NCBI GenBank assembly: GCA_034721895.1
Contig: JAYEND010000082.1
Span: 1-17,466 of the forward strand
Direction: 5' to 3'
Source of the DNA: SZUA-451 sp034721895
GTDB lineage: Bacteria; Campylobacterota; Campylobacteria; Campylobacterales; Sulfurovaceae
DNA: 17,466 nucleotides
The notes beneath the pieces are model-generated. The model made no database searches, was not told where the DNA came from, and was given only the letters and a program-made list of their open reading frames with translations. Both the position numbers and the translations under genes were made by a program. Position 1 is the stretch's first letter. Each line of letters starts with the position of its first letter. Of this stretch, positions 1 to 6,780 are shown in pieces.

Positions 1-1760
1 AAGAAAAGAAGTATACTCAAGAGCTTGAGGCTGATATCAAGAATAAGGTAGATGAGATTGAAGAACAGCGCAAGTACCTGCAATCAATCATTGATGGTGT
101 TGAAGACCCCATTATGGTTATCGGGGAAGATTACACGATACATTTGATGAATAGCTCAATTCGCCAAAAACTGAATACAAGCGTAGTTGCTGATCCTGAT
201 CATCCAAAATGCTATGAGATATTGCATCATCGTTCAACTCCATGTGACGGGCATGAATACCCTTGTCCTTTACAGGATGTCATGGAGAGTAAAAATAATA
301 TGACAGTTGTACATAGTCACAGAGGATTAGACGGGAACAAGCACTATATGGAGCTTTCAGTGTCACCGCTTTTCGACAAAGAGAAAAATTGTAGAGGTGT
401 TATTGAAGTAGCAAGGGATATTACGACTCACCTGGAAATACAGGATGAACTGCGTGAGCAAAAAATAAGTTTGGATTTTCAGGCACATCATGATGCACTT
501 ACAGGTCTGCCAAACCGTATTTATTTTAATGACCGCTTGCATCAGGGTATAGAGAATGCCAGGAGACACGGGACCATGCTGGCACTTTTTTTTATCGATT
601 TGGATCAATTCAAACATATCAATGATTCATTGGGGCATGAAATCGGTGATAGAGTCCTGCAGGTGGTTGCAGACAGGCTCAGGGCAAGGATACGAAAAGA
701 AGACACCTTGGCCCGCTTGGGAGGTGATGAATTTACAATTATCATGGAAGAGTTGAAAAGAGTGCAGGATGCATCACTGTTGGCACAAAAAATTCTGAAA
801 GTCTTAAGAGAAGCTATTCATATTGAAGACCATATGCTCTATATAACATGCAGTATCGGTATCAGTCTCTATCCGCAGGATGACCTGAATGCTCATAATC
901 TTTTGAAATACGCAGATACAGCTATGTATAAAGCGAAAGAGGAGGGACGAAACAGTTTTCAGTTCTATAGTGCAGAGATGACAAAACAGGCGTTTGAACG
1001 TATCGTCATGAAAACAAGCCTGCGTCAGGCTCTCGATAATGAGGAATTGGTTGTCTATTATCAGCCGCAGGTAGATGTCAATACCGGAAAACTTACGGGG
1101 ATGGAGGCTTTAGTGCGCTGGCGGCATCCGACCAGGGGGTTAGTCTCGCCTTCTGAATTTATTCCTCTGGCCGAAGAGACTGAACTGATTATCGAGATAG
1201 ACCAATGGGTGATGAGAATAGCTATGCAGCAGGTAAAAGAATGGTATCAAGAGGGACTGGAACCGGGGATGCTTGCGCTGAATTTTGAGATGAAGCAATT
1301 GGATCATGATGATTTTATCCAAATACTTCAAAAGAGCATGGCAGATATTGGTTTTAGACCAGAGTGGCTGGAGTTGGAAGTCGCCGAAGGGAAGTTGATG
1401 CAAAAACCTGAAGAGGCAATAGTTAAACTCAGGCAGATCAGTGATATTGGTATTCAGATCGTCATTGATAATTTTGGCACAGGGTATTCCTCTTTGGCAT
1501 ATCTGAAACGACTGCCGGTTCATAAACTGAAAATTGACCGAGCTTTCATAAGAGAGATCCCTGAAGATGAAGAATCAGCCGCTATTGTCAAAGCGATCAT
1601 CGTGCTTGCAAAGAGTCTCAATCTCGATATTGTTGCCGAAGGTGTGGAGACAGAGGTTCAAAAAGAATTCCTGTTTCATAACGGCTGCAAGAAGATTCAG
1701 GGGTATTATCATGGGCAGCCCAAGCCAGCCGAAGAGATAGAAAAGATGTTAAAAAAATGA
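1..1760 (+). CDS. PAS-GGDEF-EAL cyclic-di-GMP signalling protein, 5' end outside window
   Basis: The reading frame is open from base 3, with no stop before the ATG at 114, so the gene starts left of the window; 585 residues are visible. Counted from base 3, residues 1-30 are charged and helical (coiled-coil linker), followed by a PAS domain with a Cys cluster (C70, C81, C88). The GGDEF domain has an intact GGDEF motif (240-244) and an intact inhibitory RxxD site (R231/D234, five residues before it), so diguanylate cyclase activity is expected. The EAL domain keeps EAL (368-370), the KLKID lysine and the AEGVET glutamate. However, the usual DDFG reads DNFG (D489/N490) and the usual ExTE reads EVAE (459-462), so phosphodiesterase activity may be weak. 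It probably acts at the inner membrane or in the cytosol; the N-terminal sensor part is not visible. It converges on the zinc-ribbon gene with a 37-base gap and no clear terminator. Confidence 0.93.
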   Translation, partial: EKKYTQELEADIKNKVDEIEEQRKYLQSIIDGVEDPIMVIGEDYTIHLMNSSIRQKLNTSVVADPDHPKCYEILHHRSTPCDGHEYPCPLQDVMESKNNMTVVHSHRGLDGNKHYMELSVSPLFDKEKNCRGVIEVARDITTHLEIQDELREQKISLDFQAHHDALTGLPNRIYFNDRLHQGIENARRHGTMLALFFIDLDQFKHINDSLGHEIGDRVLQVVADRLRARIRKEDTLARLGGDEFTIIMEELKRVQDASLLAQKILKVLREAIHIEDHMLYITCSIGISLYPQDDLNAHNLLKYADTAMYKAKEEGRNSFQFYSAEMTKQAFERIVMKTSLRQALDNEELVVYYQPQVDVNTGKLTGMEALVRWRHPTRGLVSPSEFIPLAEETELIIEIDQWVMRIAMQQVKEWYQEGLEPGMLALNFEMKQLDHDDFIQILQKSMADIGFRPEWLELEVAEGKLMQKPEEAIVKLRQISDIGIQIVIDNFGTGYSSLAYLKRLPVHKLKIDRAFIREIPEDEESAAIVKAIIVLAKSLNLDIVAEGVETEVQKEFLFHNGCKKIQGYYHGQPKPAEEIEKMLKK

Positions 1761-1797
1761 CATTATGAGGTGATAAGTCTTTTTCCCATTGCTCCAA

Positions 1798-2217
1798 CTA
1801 CGCTACTTCGACAAAACTGGTCCCGCGGACAAGAAGCTCAGCAGCAACTGCAAGGCCTTCGGGGGACTTGATCTCGACTTTCTCTTCAATAAAATTCCCC
1901 GCTTTATAAACAACATGGTGAAGGTCATAGATATCACCAAGCTGGCGGTCTTTATTGCCGTAGTGGTTGGGTGTGTGCATTTCAAGATGTGCTTTAAGTG
2001 CTTTGTACTCAGCTTCTTCAAGGATCCCAAATGTTGTAGGGCTGAACGTAACCGTAAACTCGTTCTTGCCGGGCGCGGTCGCGTCACAAAGGTTTGCCGT
2101 TCTTGTTACGGTAACCTCTCTGCCACAGTCCGGGCAGCTTTGATTTTGTATGGATCCTGCTTTGTCAATCCACTTAGTTCCATCATGCGGACATTTATAA
2201 AAGTTTATATAATTCAT
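1798..2217 (-). CDS. Small zinc-ribbon-like protein, function unknown
   Basis: This encodes 139 residues. I chose the ATG at 2217 because the minus strand has an AGGAGAG ribosome site ending about 9 bases before it. The open frame continues upstream to 2469, but that stretch lacks a ribosome site and reads like non-coding sequence. The N-terminus carries a CPHDG element (C9, H11) and then a CPDCG knuckle, together a plausible single metal-binding ribbon. A third Cys follows in NLCDA, and then an acidic alpha/beta region containing HLEMHTPNHYG and DLHHVVYKAG. I do not recognise a named family. A 145-residue frame lies opposite, but its composition and lack of ribosome site argue that it is a shadow. 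The gene sits in a patch of small orphan genes between the cyclic-di-GMP protein and the tRNAs, which suggests accessory DNA. Confidence 0.7.
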   Translation of the reverse strand: MNYINFYKCPHDGTKWIDKAGSIQNQSCPDCGREVTVTRTANLCDATAPGKNEFTVTFSPTTFGILEEAEYKALKAHLEMHTPNHYGNKDRQLGDIYDLHHVVYKAGNFIEEKVEIKSPEGLAVAAELLVRGTSFVEVA

Positions 2218-2248
2218 TTTTATTAACTCTCCTGGAATAATAATTAAT

Positions 2249-2267
2249 TTTCGGCATTTTACCGAAA
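2249..2267. repeat. Short inverted repeat in leader of zinc-ribbon gene
   Basis: TTTCGG (2249-2254) and CCGAAA (2262-2267) form a 6-bp stem with a 7-base loop, 32 bases upstream of the ATG at 2217. It could be a small operator or leader hairpin, or chance in AT-rich DNA. Confidence 0.35.
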
Positions 2268-2368
2268 GAAAATTAAAAAAGATGTGTTTTTCACCTTTTT
2301 GCTTTGCATATATCGCCTGAAAAAGCATTTGTAGCCGATTTTCCCCACTCTTCACGCATAACATTGGA

Positions 2369-2374
2369 TATAAT
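2369..2374 (+). promoter_or_regulatory. -10 TATAAT element six bases before antitoxin-like ATG
   Basis: A perfect TATAAT lies six bases before the ATG at 2381, with no good TTGACA-like box 16-18 bases upstream and no ribosome site before the ATG. If it is used, transcription would start at or next to the A of the start codon, giving a leaderless mRNA. Confidence 0.45.
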
Positions 2375-2380
2375 TGCATT

Positions 2381-2578
2381 ATGAAAAATTTTAAACTAAC
2401 TGATGAAAATATGGAAAACCTTAAGGTCTTCAAAGGGCTATTAGGCAAAGACGAAAATACAATGATCAACGAAGCATTAAAACTCTATTTTATAGAGGAA
2501 AGTGAAAAGTTGCAAGATATTGATAGTTCCCAAACAAACCTGAGTTATGCTGAATTTTGGGATGATGTTGATATATGA
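2381..2578 (+). CDS. Small antitoxin-like protein
   Basis: This encodes 65 residues. The N-terminal part (MKNFKLTDENMENLKVFK) followed by NTMINEALKLYF resembles a ribbon-helix-helix DNA-binding fold: a short strand, then two helices. The acidic tail ending in NLSYAEFWDDVDI resembles the extended toxin-binding tail of small type II antitoxins. The family assignment is by style only. The stop codon overlaps an ATG (ATGA at 2575-2578), as toxin genes often do, but the frame that starts there runs only ten codons. No intact toxin gene is nearby; the next gene is on the opposite strand. It could also be a stand-alone small regulator. Confidence 0.6.
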   Translation: MKNFKLTDENMENLKVFKGLLGKDENTMINEALKLYFIEESEKLQDIDSSQTNLSYAEFWDDVDI

Positions 2579-2607
2579 ACTGTCAGATAGAAGCTAAAAA
2601 CACCTAA
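2575..2607 (+). pseudogene. Ten-codon stub overlapping antitoxin-like gene, possible toxin remnant
   Basis: An ATG overlapping the previous stop as ATGA opens a frame encoding MNCQIEAKNT, then a TAA. Its start resembles the first beta strand of RelE/ParE-type toxins (M-x-x-x-I-E), and the position and overlap are what a second TA gene would have. Ten residues cannot prove homology, so this may be chance. Confidence 0.3.
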
Positions 2608-2846
2608 GTCCTTCTATATTCTTCAAATAGTTCTTTTACTACTCTGGCATTATTATCTATCATTTCTATTGATGCTTCAGCCCACAGTCCCCTATATACT
2701 AACTGTAAATCTTCTTCAAGCTCATTGGAGAGCCTATATGCTGCTATAAAGTTTTCATTGGTTCTTCCGGTTCTCCGCGCAAGAAAGGGCTCCAATAACG
2801 CATATGCTTCTAATTGTAAATTTTTTGGTATCTCTTTTTTACTCAT
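2604..2846 (-). CDS. Hypothetical protein, 80 residues
   Basis: The ATG at 2846 is preceded by AAGG about 12 bases upstream, a weak ribosome site. The product is acidic, probably all helical, and soluble, with no signal peptide or membrane segment. It runs MSKKEIPKNLQLEAYALL at the start, then FLARRTGRTNENFIAAYRLS, and ends in VKELFEEYRRT. I recognise no family. The amino-acid make-up looks like a real protein. Its stop lies three bases inside the possible toxin stub, so it abuts the antitoxin-like gene tail to tail. It could be a small accessory or phage-derived protein. Confidence 0.55.
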   Translation of the reverse strand: MSKKEIPKNLQLEAYALLEPFLARRTGRTNENFIAAYRLSNELEEDLQLVYRGLWAEASIEMIDNNARVVKELFEEYRRT

Positions 2847-2968
2847 TTTGTTCTTTGCCTTAATTGATAATGTTTACTTATTTTATAGTTGGGAAGTAGT
2901 TCCTTATAAAACACAGCCAATGGTTACAAAGAAGTTACAATGAAGTGATTTATGATTGTTGTTTAAAG

Positions 2969-2982
2969 TGGCTTAAATGCCA
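2969..2982. repeat. Weak hairpin after tRNA-fMet
   Basis: TGGC and GCCA are separated by TTAAAT, nine bases past the encoded CCA of the tRNA on the minus strand. A 4-bp stem without a real T-run makes this at best a processing signal or weak terminator. Confidence 0.25.
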
Positions 2983-2991
2983 TGTATAAAT

Positions 2992-3068
<77 letters not shown>

Positions 3069-3080
3069 ACAATTAGAAGA

Positions 3081-3098
3081 TTGGACTTTAAAATCCAA
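3081..3098. repeat. Inverted repeat in spacer between the two tRNAs
   Basis: TTGGA and TCCAA are 8 bases apart in the 31-base tRNA spacer. The AT-rich loop contains TTTAAA, which could extend the pairing. It is a plausible hairpin in the precursor transcript where processing occurs. Confidence 0.4.
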
Positions 3099-3099
3099 G

Positions 3100-3174
3100 T
3101 GGATGGGGCGGAGGGATTCGAACCCCCGAATACTGGTACCAAAAACCAGTGCCTTACCGCTTGGCCACGCCCCA
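3100..3174 (-). tRNA. tRNA-Gln (anticodon TTG), CCA encoded
   Basis: This is a 75-nt cloverleaf on the minus strand: acceptor TGGGGCG/CGCCCCA, D arm GCCAAGCGGTAAGGC, anticodon stem CTGGT/ACCAG around loop TTTTGGT (anticodon TTG, reads CAA and CAG), T arm with loop TTCGAAT, and discriminator T followed by CCA. The U1:A72 start is typical of bacterial glutamine tRNA. It is the first gene of the tRNA transcript. Confidence 0.97.
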
Positions 3175-3208
3175 ATCTTCACTAAAGCATTTTGCTTGTG
3201 TGGACGGC

Positions 3209-3237
3209 ATTATAGCCCAAAAGATTATGATTGTCAA
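3209..3237 (-). promoter_or_regulatory. Perfect sigma70 promoter for tRNA-Gln/tRNA-fMet
   Basis: On the minus strand, TTGACA (3237-3232), a 17-base spacer and TATAAT (3214-3209) match both consensus boxes exactly. A G/C-rich stretch (GCCGTCC) follows the -10 box, as in stable-RNA promoters under stringent control. The predicted start is about 28 bases before the tRNA-Gln 5' end. Confidence 0.9.
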
Positions 3238-3281
3238 GAGATATGAGAAAATTATCGAAAAAACCTGGATATACTTGGTTT

Positions 3282-3311
3282 TTGAAGAGATGAAGCAGGC
3301 AATGGTATAAT
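3282..3311 (+). promoter_or_regulatory. Sigma70-type promoter for ribBA
   Basis: TTGAAG (3282-3287), an 18-base spacer and a perfect TATAAT (3306-3311) lie 43 bases before the ribBA ATG. It is divergent from the tRNA promoter, with only 44 bases between the two -35 boxes. Confidence 0.7.
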
Positions 3312-3354
3312 ACGCATAATAAAATAATGATTAAATATTATCGGGAGAGAATTG

Positions 3355-4389
3355 ATGTCGAGTGAAGCGATACAGCGTGTTGAGAGGGCCATGGAAGAGA
3401 TCAAAAAAGGGAAGATGGTCATCATGATGGATGATGAAGATCGTGAGAATGAAGGGGATCTGGTCTATGCCGCAACTTTCTCGACACCTGAACTTGTCAA
3501 CTTCATGGCCAAGGAGGCGAGGGGTCTGATCTGTACGCCGATCACCCGGACTATTGCTGACAGACTTGATCTGGTACCGATGGTCAGCAATAATGATTCC
3601 AATTACGAGACAGCCTTTACCATCTCTATCGATTCTTCAACAGCTACTACCGGGATTTCCGCAGCTGAACGTGATGATTGTATCAGCCTTCTCTCCAGTC
3701 CTATCACTTCGGAAAGTGATTTTGTCAAGCCTGGTCATATCTTTCCTCTGATAGCCAAAGATGGAGGTGTCCTGGTAAGAACAGGGCACACTGAAGGATC
3801 AGTTGACCTCTGCAAACTGGCGGGGTTGGCACCGGCGGCAGTCATTTGTGAAATCATCAAAGATGACGGTACAATGGCACGAAAAGATGATCTGGAGACT
3901 TTTTCGCAGAAGTATGATATGCCAATCATTTATATCTCCGATATCGTAGAATATCGACTGGCAAATGAGAAATTAGTAGAACGTACCGGTGAAGAACCTA
4001 TTGAATTTCATGGTGTAAAAGTGACCAAGATCACTTATCAGGATCATCTGCAGAGGGAGCATACGGTGATCCAGTTTTATAAGTTGCATGAGAGTACGTA
4101 TGTCAAGTTTCACAATATCGGAGTTGATATCGATCTGATCCTGAATGAAAAACAGCACAATGCACTCTATCATTCCATTGATTATCTGAAGCAAAACGGC
4201 GGTGTACTTGTTTTCCTGGATACAAAAACCATCTCAAGAGAACAGGCCAAAGAATTTGGTGTCGGCGCACAGATACTCAAAGAAGTGGGGATTCAGAATA
4301 TCAAGCTGCTTACGACCAACAAAGAGACTGAATTTGTAGGATTGAGCGGATTTGGGCTTGATGTTGTTGAAAAGATAGTCATAAGCTAA
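3355..4389 (+). CDS. ribBA: 3,4-dihydroxy-2-butanone-4-phosphate synthase with degenerate GTP cyclohydrolase II domain (RibBA-like)
   Basis: This encodes 344 residues. The ATG at 3355 is chosen over the adjoining TTG at 3352 because GGGAGAG lies 5 bases before it. The N-terminal ~200 residues are a RibB domain with the acidic metal/substrate loop DDEDRENEGD and the RTGHTEGSVDL catalytic stretch. It converts ribulose 5-phosphate to 3,4-dihydroxy-2-butanone 4-phosphate plus formate, a riboflavin precursor. The C-terminal ~140 residues align in style with RibA (GVGAQILKEVGI and LLTTN remain) but contain no cysteine, so the zinc site needed to open GTP is gone. I therefore infer RibB activity only, with RibA encoded elsewhere. 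Nine bases separate it from the histidine kinase, so all three genes to 6680 may share its promoter. Confidence 0.95.
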   Translation: MSSEAIQRVERAMEEIKKGKMVIMMDDEDRENEGDLVYAATFSTPELVNFMAKEARGLICTPITRTIADRLDLVPMVSNNDSNYETAFTISIDSSTATTGISAAERDDCISLLSSPITSESDFVKPGHIFPLIAKDGGVLVRTGHTEGSVDLCKLAGLAPAAVICEIIKDDGTMARKDDLETFSQKYDMPIIYISDIVEYRLANEKLVERTGEEPIEFHGVKVTKITYQDHLQREHTVIQFYKLHESTYVKFHNIGVDIDLILNEKQHNALYHSIDYLKQNGGVLVFLDTKTISREQAKEFGVGAQILKEVGIQNIKLLTTNKETEFVGLSGFGLDVVEKIVIS

Positions 4390-4398
4390 AGATACTTC

Positions 4399-6021
4399 TT
4401 GAAATTGTTTAAAAACAGAACAATTACAACAATCCATATCTGGGGCATGCTTATCATGCTCCTTTTTGTCATTTTATTTATTGCTTTAGCGATCTATGAA
4501 GAGTATAATCAATTTGACAAAGAAGCTTCCGAAATACGTAAACACTACCTGGAACAACAAAAAGAGACGATAGCCTTTGATACCAGTCGGGTACTGAAGT
4601 TTATTGAACATGAATACAGTCAGCGTCATGCTTCCGTGAGCGAGGATATGCTAAAGGCACAAATTTTGGATGCCATAGAGCATCTTTATGGGCGTCAGGA
4701 TGGTACGGGCTATATCTTTATCTACAGTTTTGAGGGTATCAATCTTTCTGATCCGGTACAGACTCAGAATATCGGTAAAAATTTGTATGATTTCAAAGAT
4801 CCCAATGGCGTACAGGTGATCAAAGAGCTAATAGGTGCATCAAGAACAGAGAAGGGCGGATTTGTCGAATACATATGGTTGAAACCAATCACAGGAGTTC
4901 AAGGTCCAAAGATATCCTACGCAAAGTCCTTTGAACCATGGAGGTGGATGGTTGGCACAGGAGTCTATCTCGATGAAGTTGAAAAACTTATTTCTTCTGA
5001 AAGGATTGCACTCAAGAAGAGGCTTATCAAGTATATGATGGGGATACTCTCTCTTGCAGTGATCCTGTTTGGGCTTGGATTGGTCGGTGTCAGTATCGTC
5101 AATCATATCATTACCAAAGAGATCGATACCTTCAGCCGTTTTTTCAAAAAGGCCTCGAAGAGTTATACGATCATTAATGTTGAGCAGATCCATTTGGTCG
5201 AGTTCAAAAAGATGGTCAAATATATGAATAGAATGGTCGGAGAAATTCATAAGCGAAAAAATAGACTCAAAGAGATGAATCTATTGCTGGAAAAGAAAGT
5301 CGAAGAGAAGACACAGAACCTAAGTGAACAAAACAAGCTTCTTGAAAAAGAGAAGATGTTCAGTGAATCTTTGGTCAAAGCCCAGGACAGTTTCATCAAA
5401 CACTCTATTCATGAGATTAACACTCCCCTGGCCGTGATCATGACGCACATTGATATTTACAAGATGAAATATGGTGAGAACCGATACTTATCCAAGATAG
5501 AAGCTGCTTCCAAGATGATAGCAAATATCTATGAAGACCTCAGCTATATGGTCAAAAAAGATCGTTTGCTGTATGATAAACAGTGGATAGACTTTACATC
5601 ATTTCTTCATGCTCGAATTGTGTTTTTTGAAGAGATCGCTTCGGGAAATCATCACAGAATAGTCAGCCAGATTGAAAATGGAATCAAAATCTTTTTCAAT
5701 GATATGGAGTTGCAAAGAGTCATTGATAACAACCTCTCCAATGCCATCAAATATGCCAGAAAAGATACAGATATTACAATTGAACTCAGAAAAGATGGCA
5801 ATTATGCTATTATGAAATTTATAACCTATTCAAGGAAGATCATGGATACAGAGCGTATCTTTGAACCCTTTCATCGTGAAGAGGATGTGAAAGCCGGATT
5901 TGGTTTGGGTCTGGAGATAGTAGGTGGCATATGCAAAAAAGAGAAGGTAGAGGTGAGAGTTGATTCTAACGACAAGGTCACTATATTTGCCTACAAATTT
6001 AAACTGGGGATGGAGAAATGA
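4399..6021 (+). CDS. Cache-domain sensor histidine kinase
   Basis: This encodes 540 residues. The TTG at 4399 is the first possible start after the ribBA stop, which is in the same frame. It has no strong ribosome site, and later ATGs (4447, 4459) would fall inside the first membrane helix. Order: transmembrane helix 1 (~12-35); periplasmic single-Cache-like sensor (~40-200) with the characteristic GYIFIY, GKNLYDFKDPNG and PWRWMVGTGVYLDE stretches; transmembrane helix 2 (~212-235); coiled coil (~280-325); DHp domain with HEINTPL (phospho-acceptor H338); HATPase with N-box asparagine N448 and glycine loop GFGLGL (500-505). The adenine-binding DxGxG box is not recognisable: FITYSRKI stands in its place. 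Cache domains of this kind often bind small carboxylates, so an acetate-type ligand is plausible given the cluster downstream; this is inference. It overlaps its regulator by ATGA. Confidence 0.92.
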   Translation: MKLFKNRTITTIHIWGMLIMLLFVILFIALAIYEEYNQFDKEASEIRKHYLEQQKETIAFDTSRVLKFIEHEYSQRHASVSEDMLKAQILDAIEHLYGRQDGTGYIFIYSFEGINLSDPVQTQNIGKNLYDFKDPNGVQVIKELIGASRTEKGGFVEYIWLKPITGVQGPKISYAKSFEPWRWMVGTGVYLDEVEKLISSERIALKKRLIKYMMGILSLAVILFGLGLVGVSIVNHIITKEIDTFSRFFKKASKSYTIINVEQIHLVEFKKMVKYMNRMVGEIHKRKNRLKEMNLLLEKKVEEKTQNLSEQNKLLEKEKMFSESLVKAQDSFIKHSIHEINTPLAVIMTHIDIYKMKYGENRYLSKIEAASKMIANIYEDLSYMVKKDRLLYDKQWIDFTSFLHARIVFFEEIASGNHHRIVSQIENGIKIFFNDMELQRVIDNNLSNAIKYARKDTDITIELRKDGNYAIMKFITYSRKIMDTERIFEPFHREEDVKAGFGLGLEIVGGICKKEKVEVRVDSNDKVTIFAYKFKLGMEK

Positions 6022-6680
6022 AAGTACTATTACTCGAAGATGAACTAATGCTGCAAAGCGCGATCGTCGAGTATCTGTCTGCAACGGGTTATGAGGTGGA
6101 TGCTTATGAAGACGGAGAAGAAGCTTATGATAGGATCTTACAAAATAGCTATGATCTCTTCATCTTTGATATCAATACTCCTTCTATCGATGGACTTACC
6201 CTGTTGGAGAAGTTGCAAAAAAAGAAGATCTTTGTACCGACGATTTTCATCTCTGCCATTACCAGGATCGAACAGATCACCAAAGCCTATGAACTTGGAT
6301 GTTATGACTATCTCAAAAAGCCTTTTCATCTCAAGGAATTAACCCTGCATATAGAGAGGCTACTCAAGATGGCCGATCTCAAATCAAAACATTTTGTAAA
6401 ATTGAGCAAAATGTATAGTTATGATCTTCAAAACCAAAGACTGCTCTTTGATAATGAAGAGCAATCACTTACTCCAAAACAGGCTCAGATCATCAACCTG
6501 TTTGCATCCAATATTAATAGAACAGTTGATTTTGATATGCTTAGACATTATGTATGGGATGATGATCCAGTCGATAATGCTACCATCAGGGCCGAAGTCC
6601 ACAGGGTTAAGCAAATACTCAAAGAAGAACTTATCGTTAGCCTCAAAGGTATCGGCTATATCCTTCGTACAGATTCTTAA
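6018..6680 (+). CDS. OmpR-type response regulator
   Basis: This encodes 220 residues and is translationally coupled to the kinase (ATGA overlap), with GGAGA 5 bases before the ATG. The receiver domain (1-115) has the acidic pair E7/D8, phospho-acceptor D51 in FDINTP, the switch Ser in FISA, and the conserved Lys in LKKPF. The C-terminal winged helix (~130-220) has the typical WDDDPVDNATIRAEVHRVKQ recognition region and GIGYIL hairpin. It should bind DNA on phosphorylation by the Cache kinase. Its targets are not shown by the sequence; the acetate cluster directly downstream is the obvious candidate. A terminator follows 30 bases after the stop. Confidence 0.95.
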   Translation: MKVLLLEDELMLQSAIVEYLSATGYEVDAYEDGEEAYDRILQNSYDLFIFDINTPSIDGLTLLEKLQKKKIFVPTIFISAITRIEQITKAYELGCYDYLKKPFHLKELTLHIERLLKMADLKSKHFVKLSKMYSYDLQNQRLLFDNEEQSLTPKQAQIINLFASNINRTVDFDMLRHYVWDDDPVDNATIRAEVHRVKQILKEELIVSLKGIGYILRTDS

Positions 6681-6709
6681 TCTGAGTTTAACCTTGTACT
6701 CAAGTGTTA

Positions 6710-6747
6710 CTTAAATAAACAATTAGTCTATTTAAGCCTTTCTTTTT
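6710..6747 (+). terminator. Rho-independent terminator after response regulator
   Basis: CTTAAATA (6710-6717) pairs perfectly with TATTTAAG (6729-6736) around an 11-base loop and is followed by a T-rich tail (CCTTTCTTTTT). The stem is AT-rich, so termination may be partial. Confidence 0.6.
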
Positions 6748-6762
6748 CCATCGAAATCCTCC

Positions 6763-6780
6763 ATGCTATGTTAATGCTAT
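6763..6780 (+). repeat. 7-bp direct repeat at the porin break
   Basis: ATGCTAT occurs at 6763-6769 and again at 6774-6780, four bases apart, exactly where porin coding sequence begins. It may be a trace of the event that removed the porin 5' end, or chance. Confidence 0.35.

Noticed and set aside
1789..2226. Plus-strand open frame of 145 codons opposite the zinc-ribbon gene
   Set aside because: It has no ribosome site and a Cys/Val-rich, incoherent protein; the minus strand has a strong ribosome site and sensible protein.
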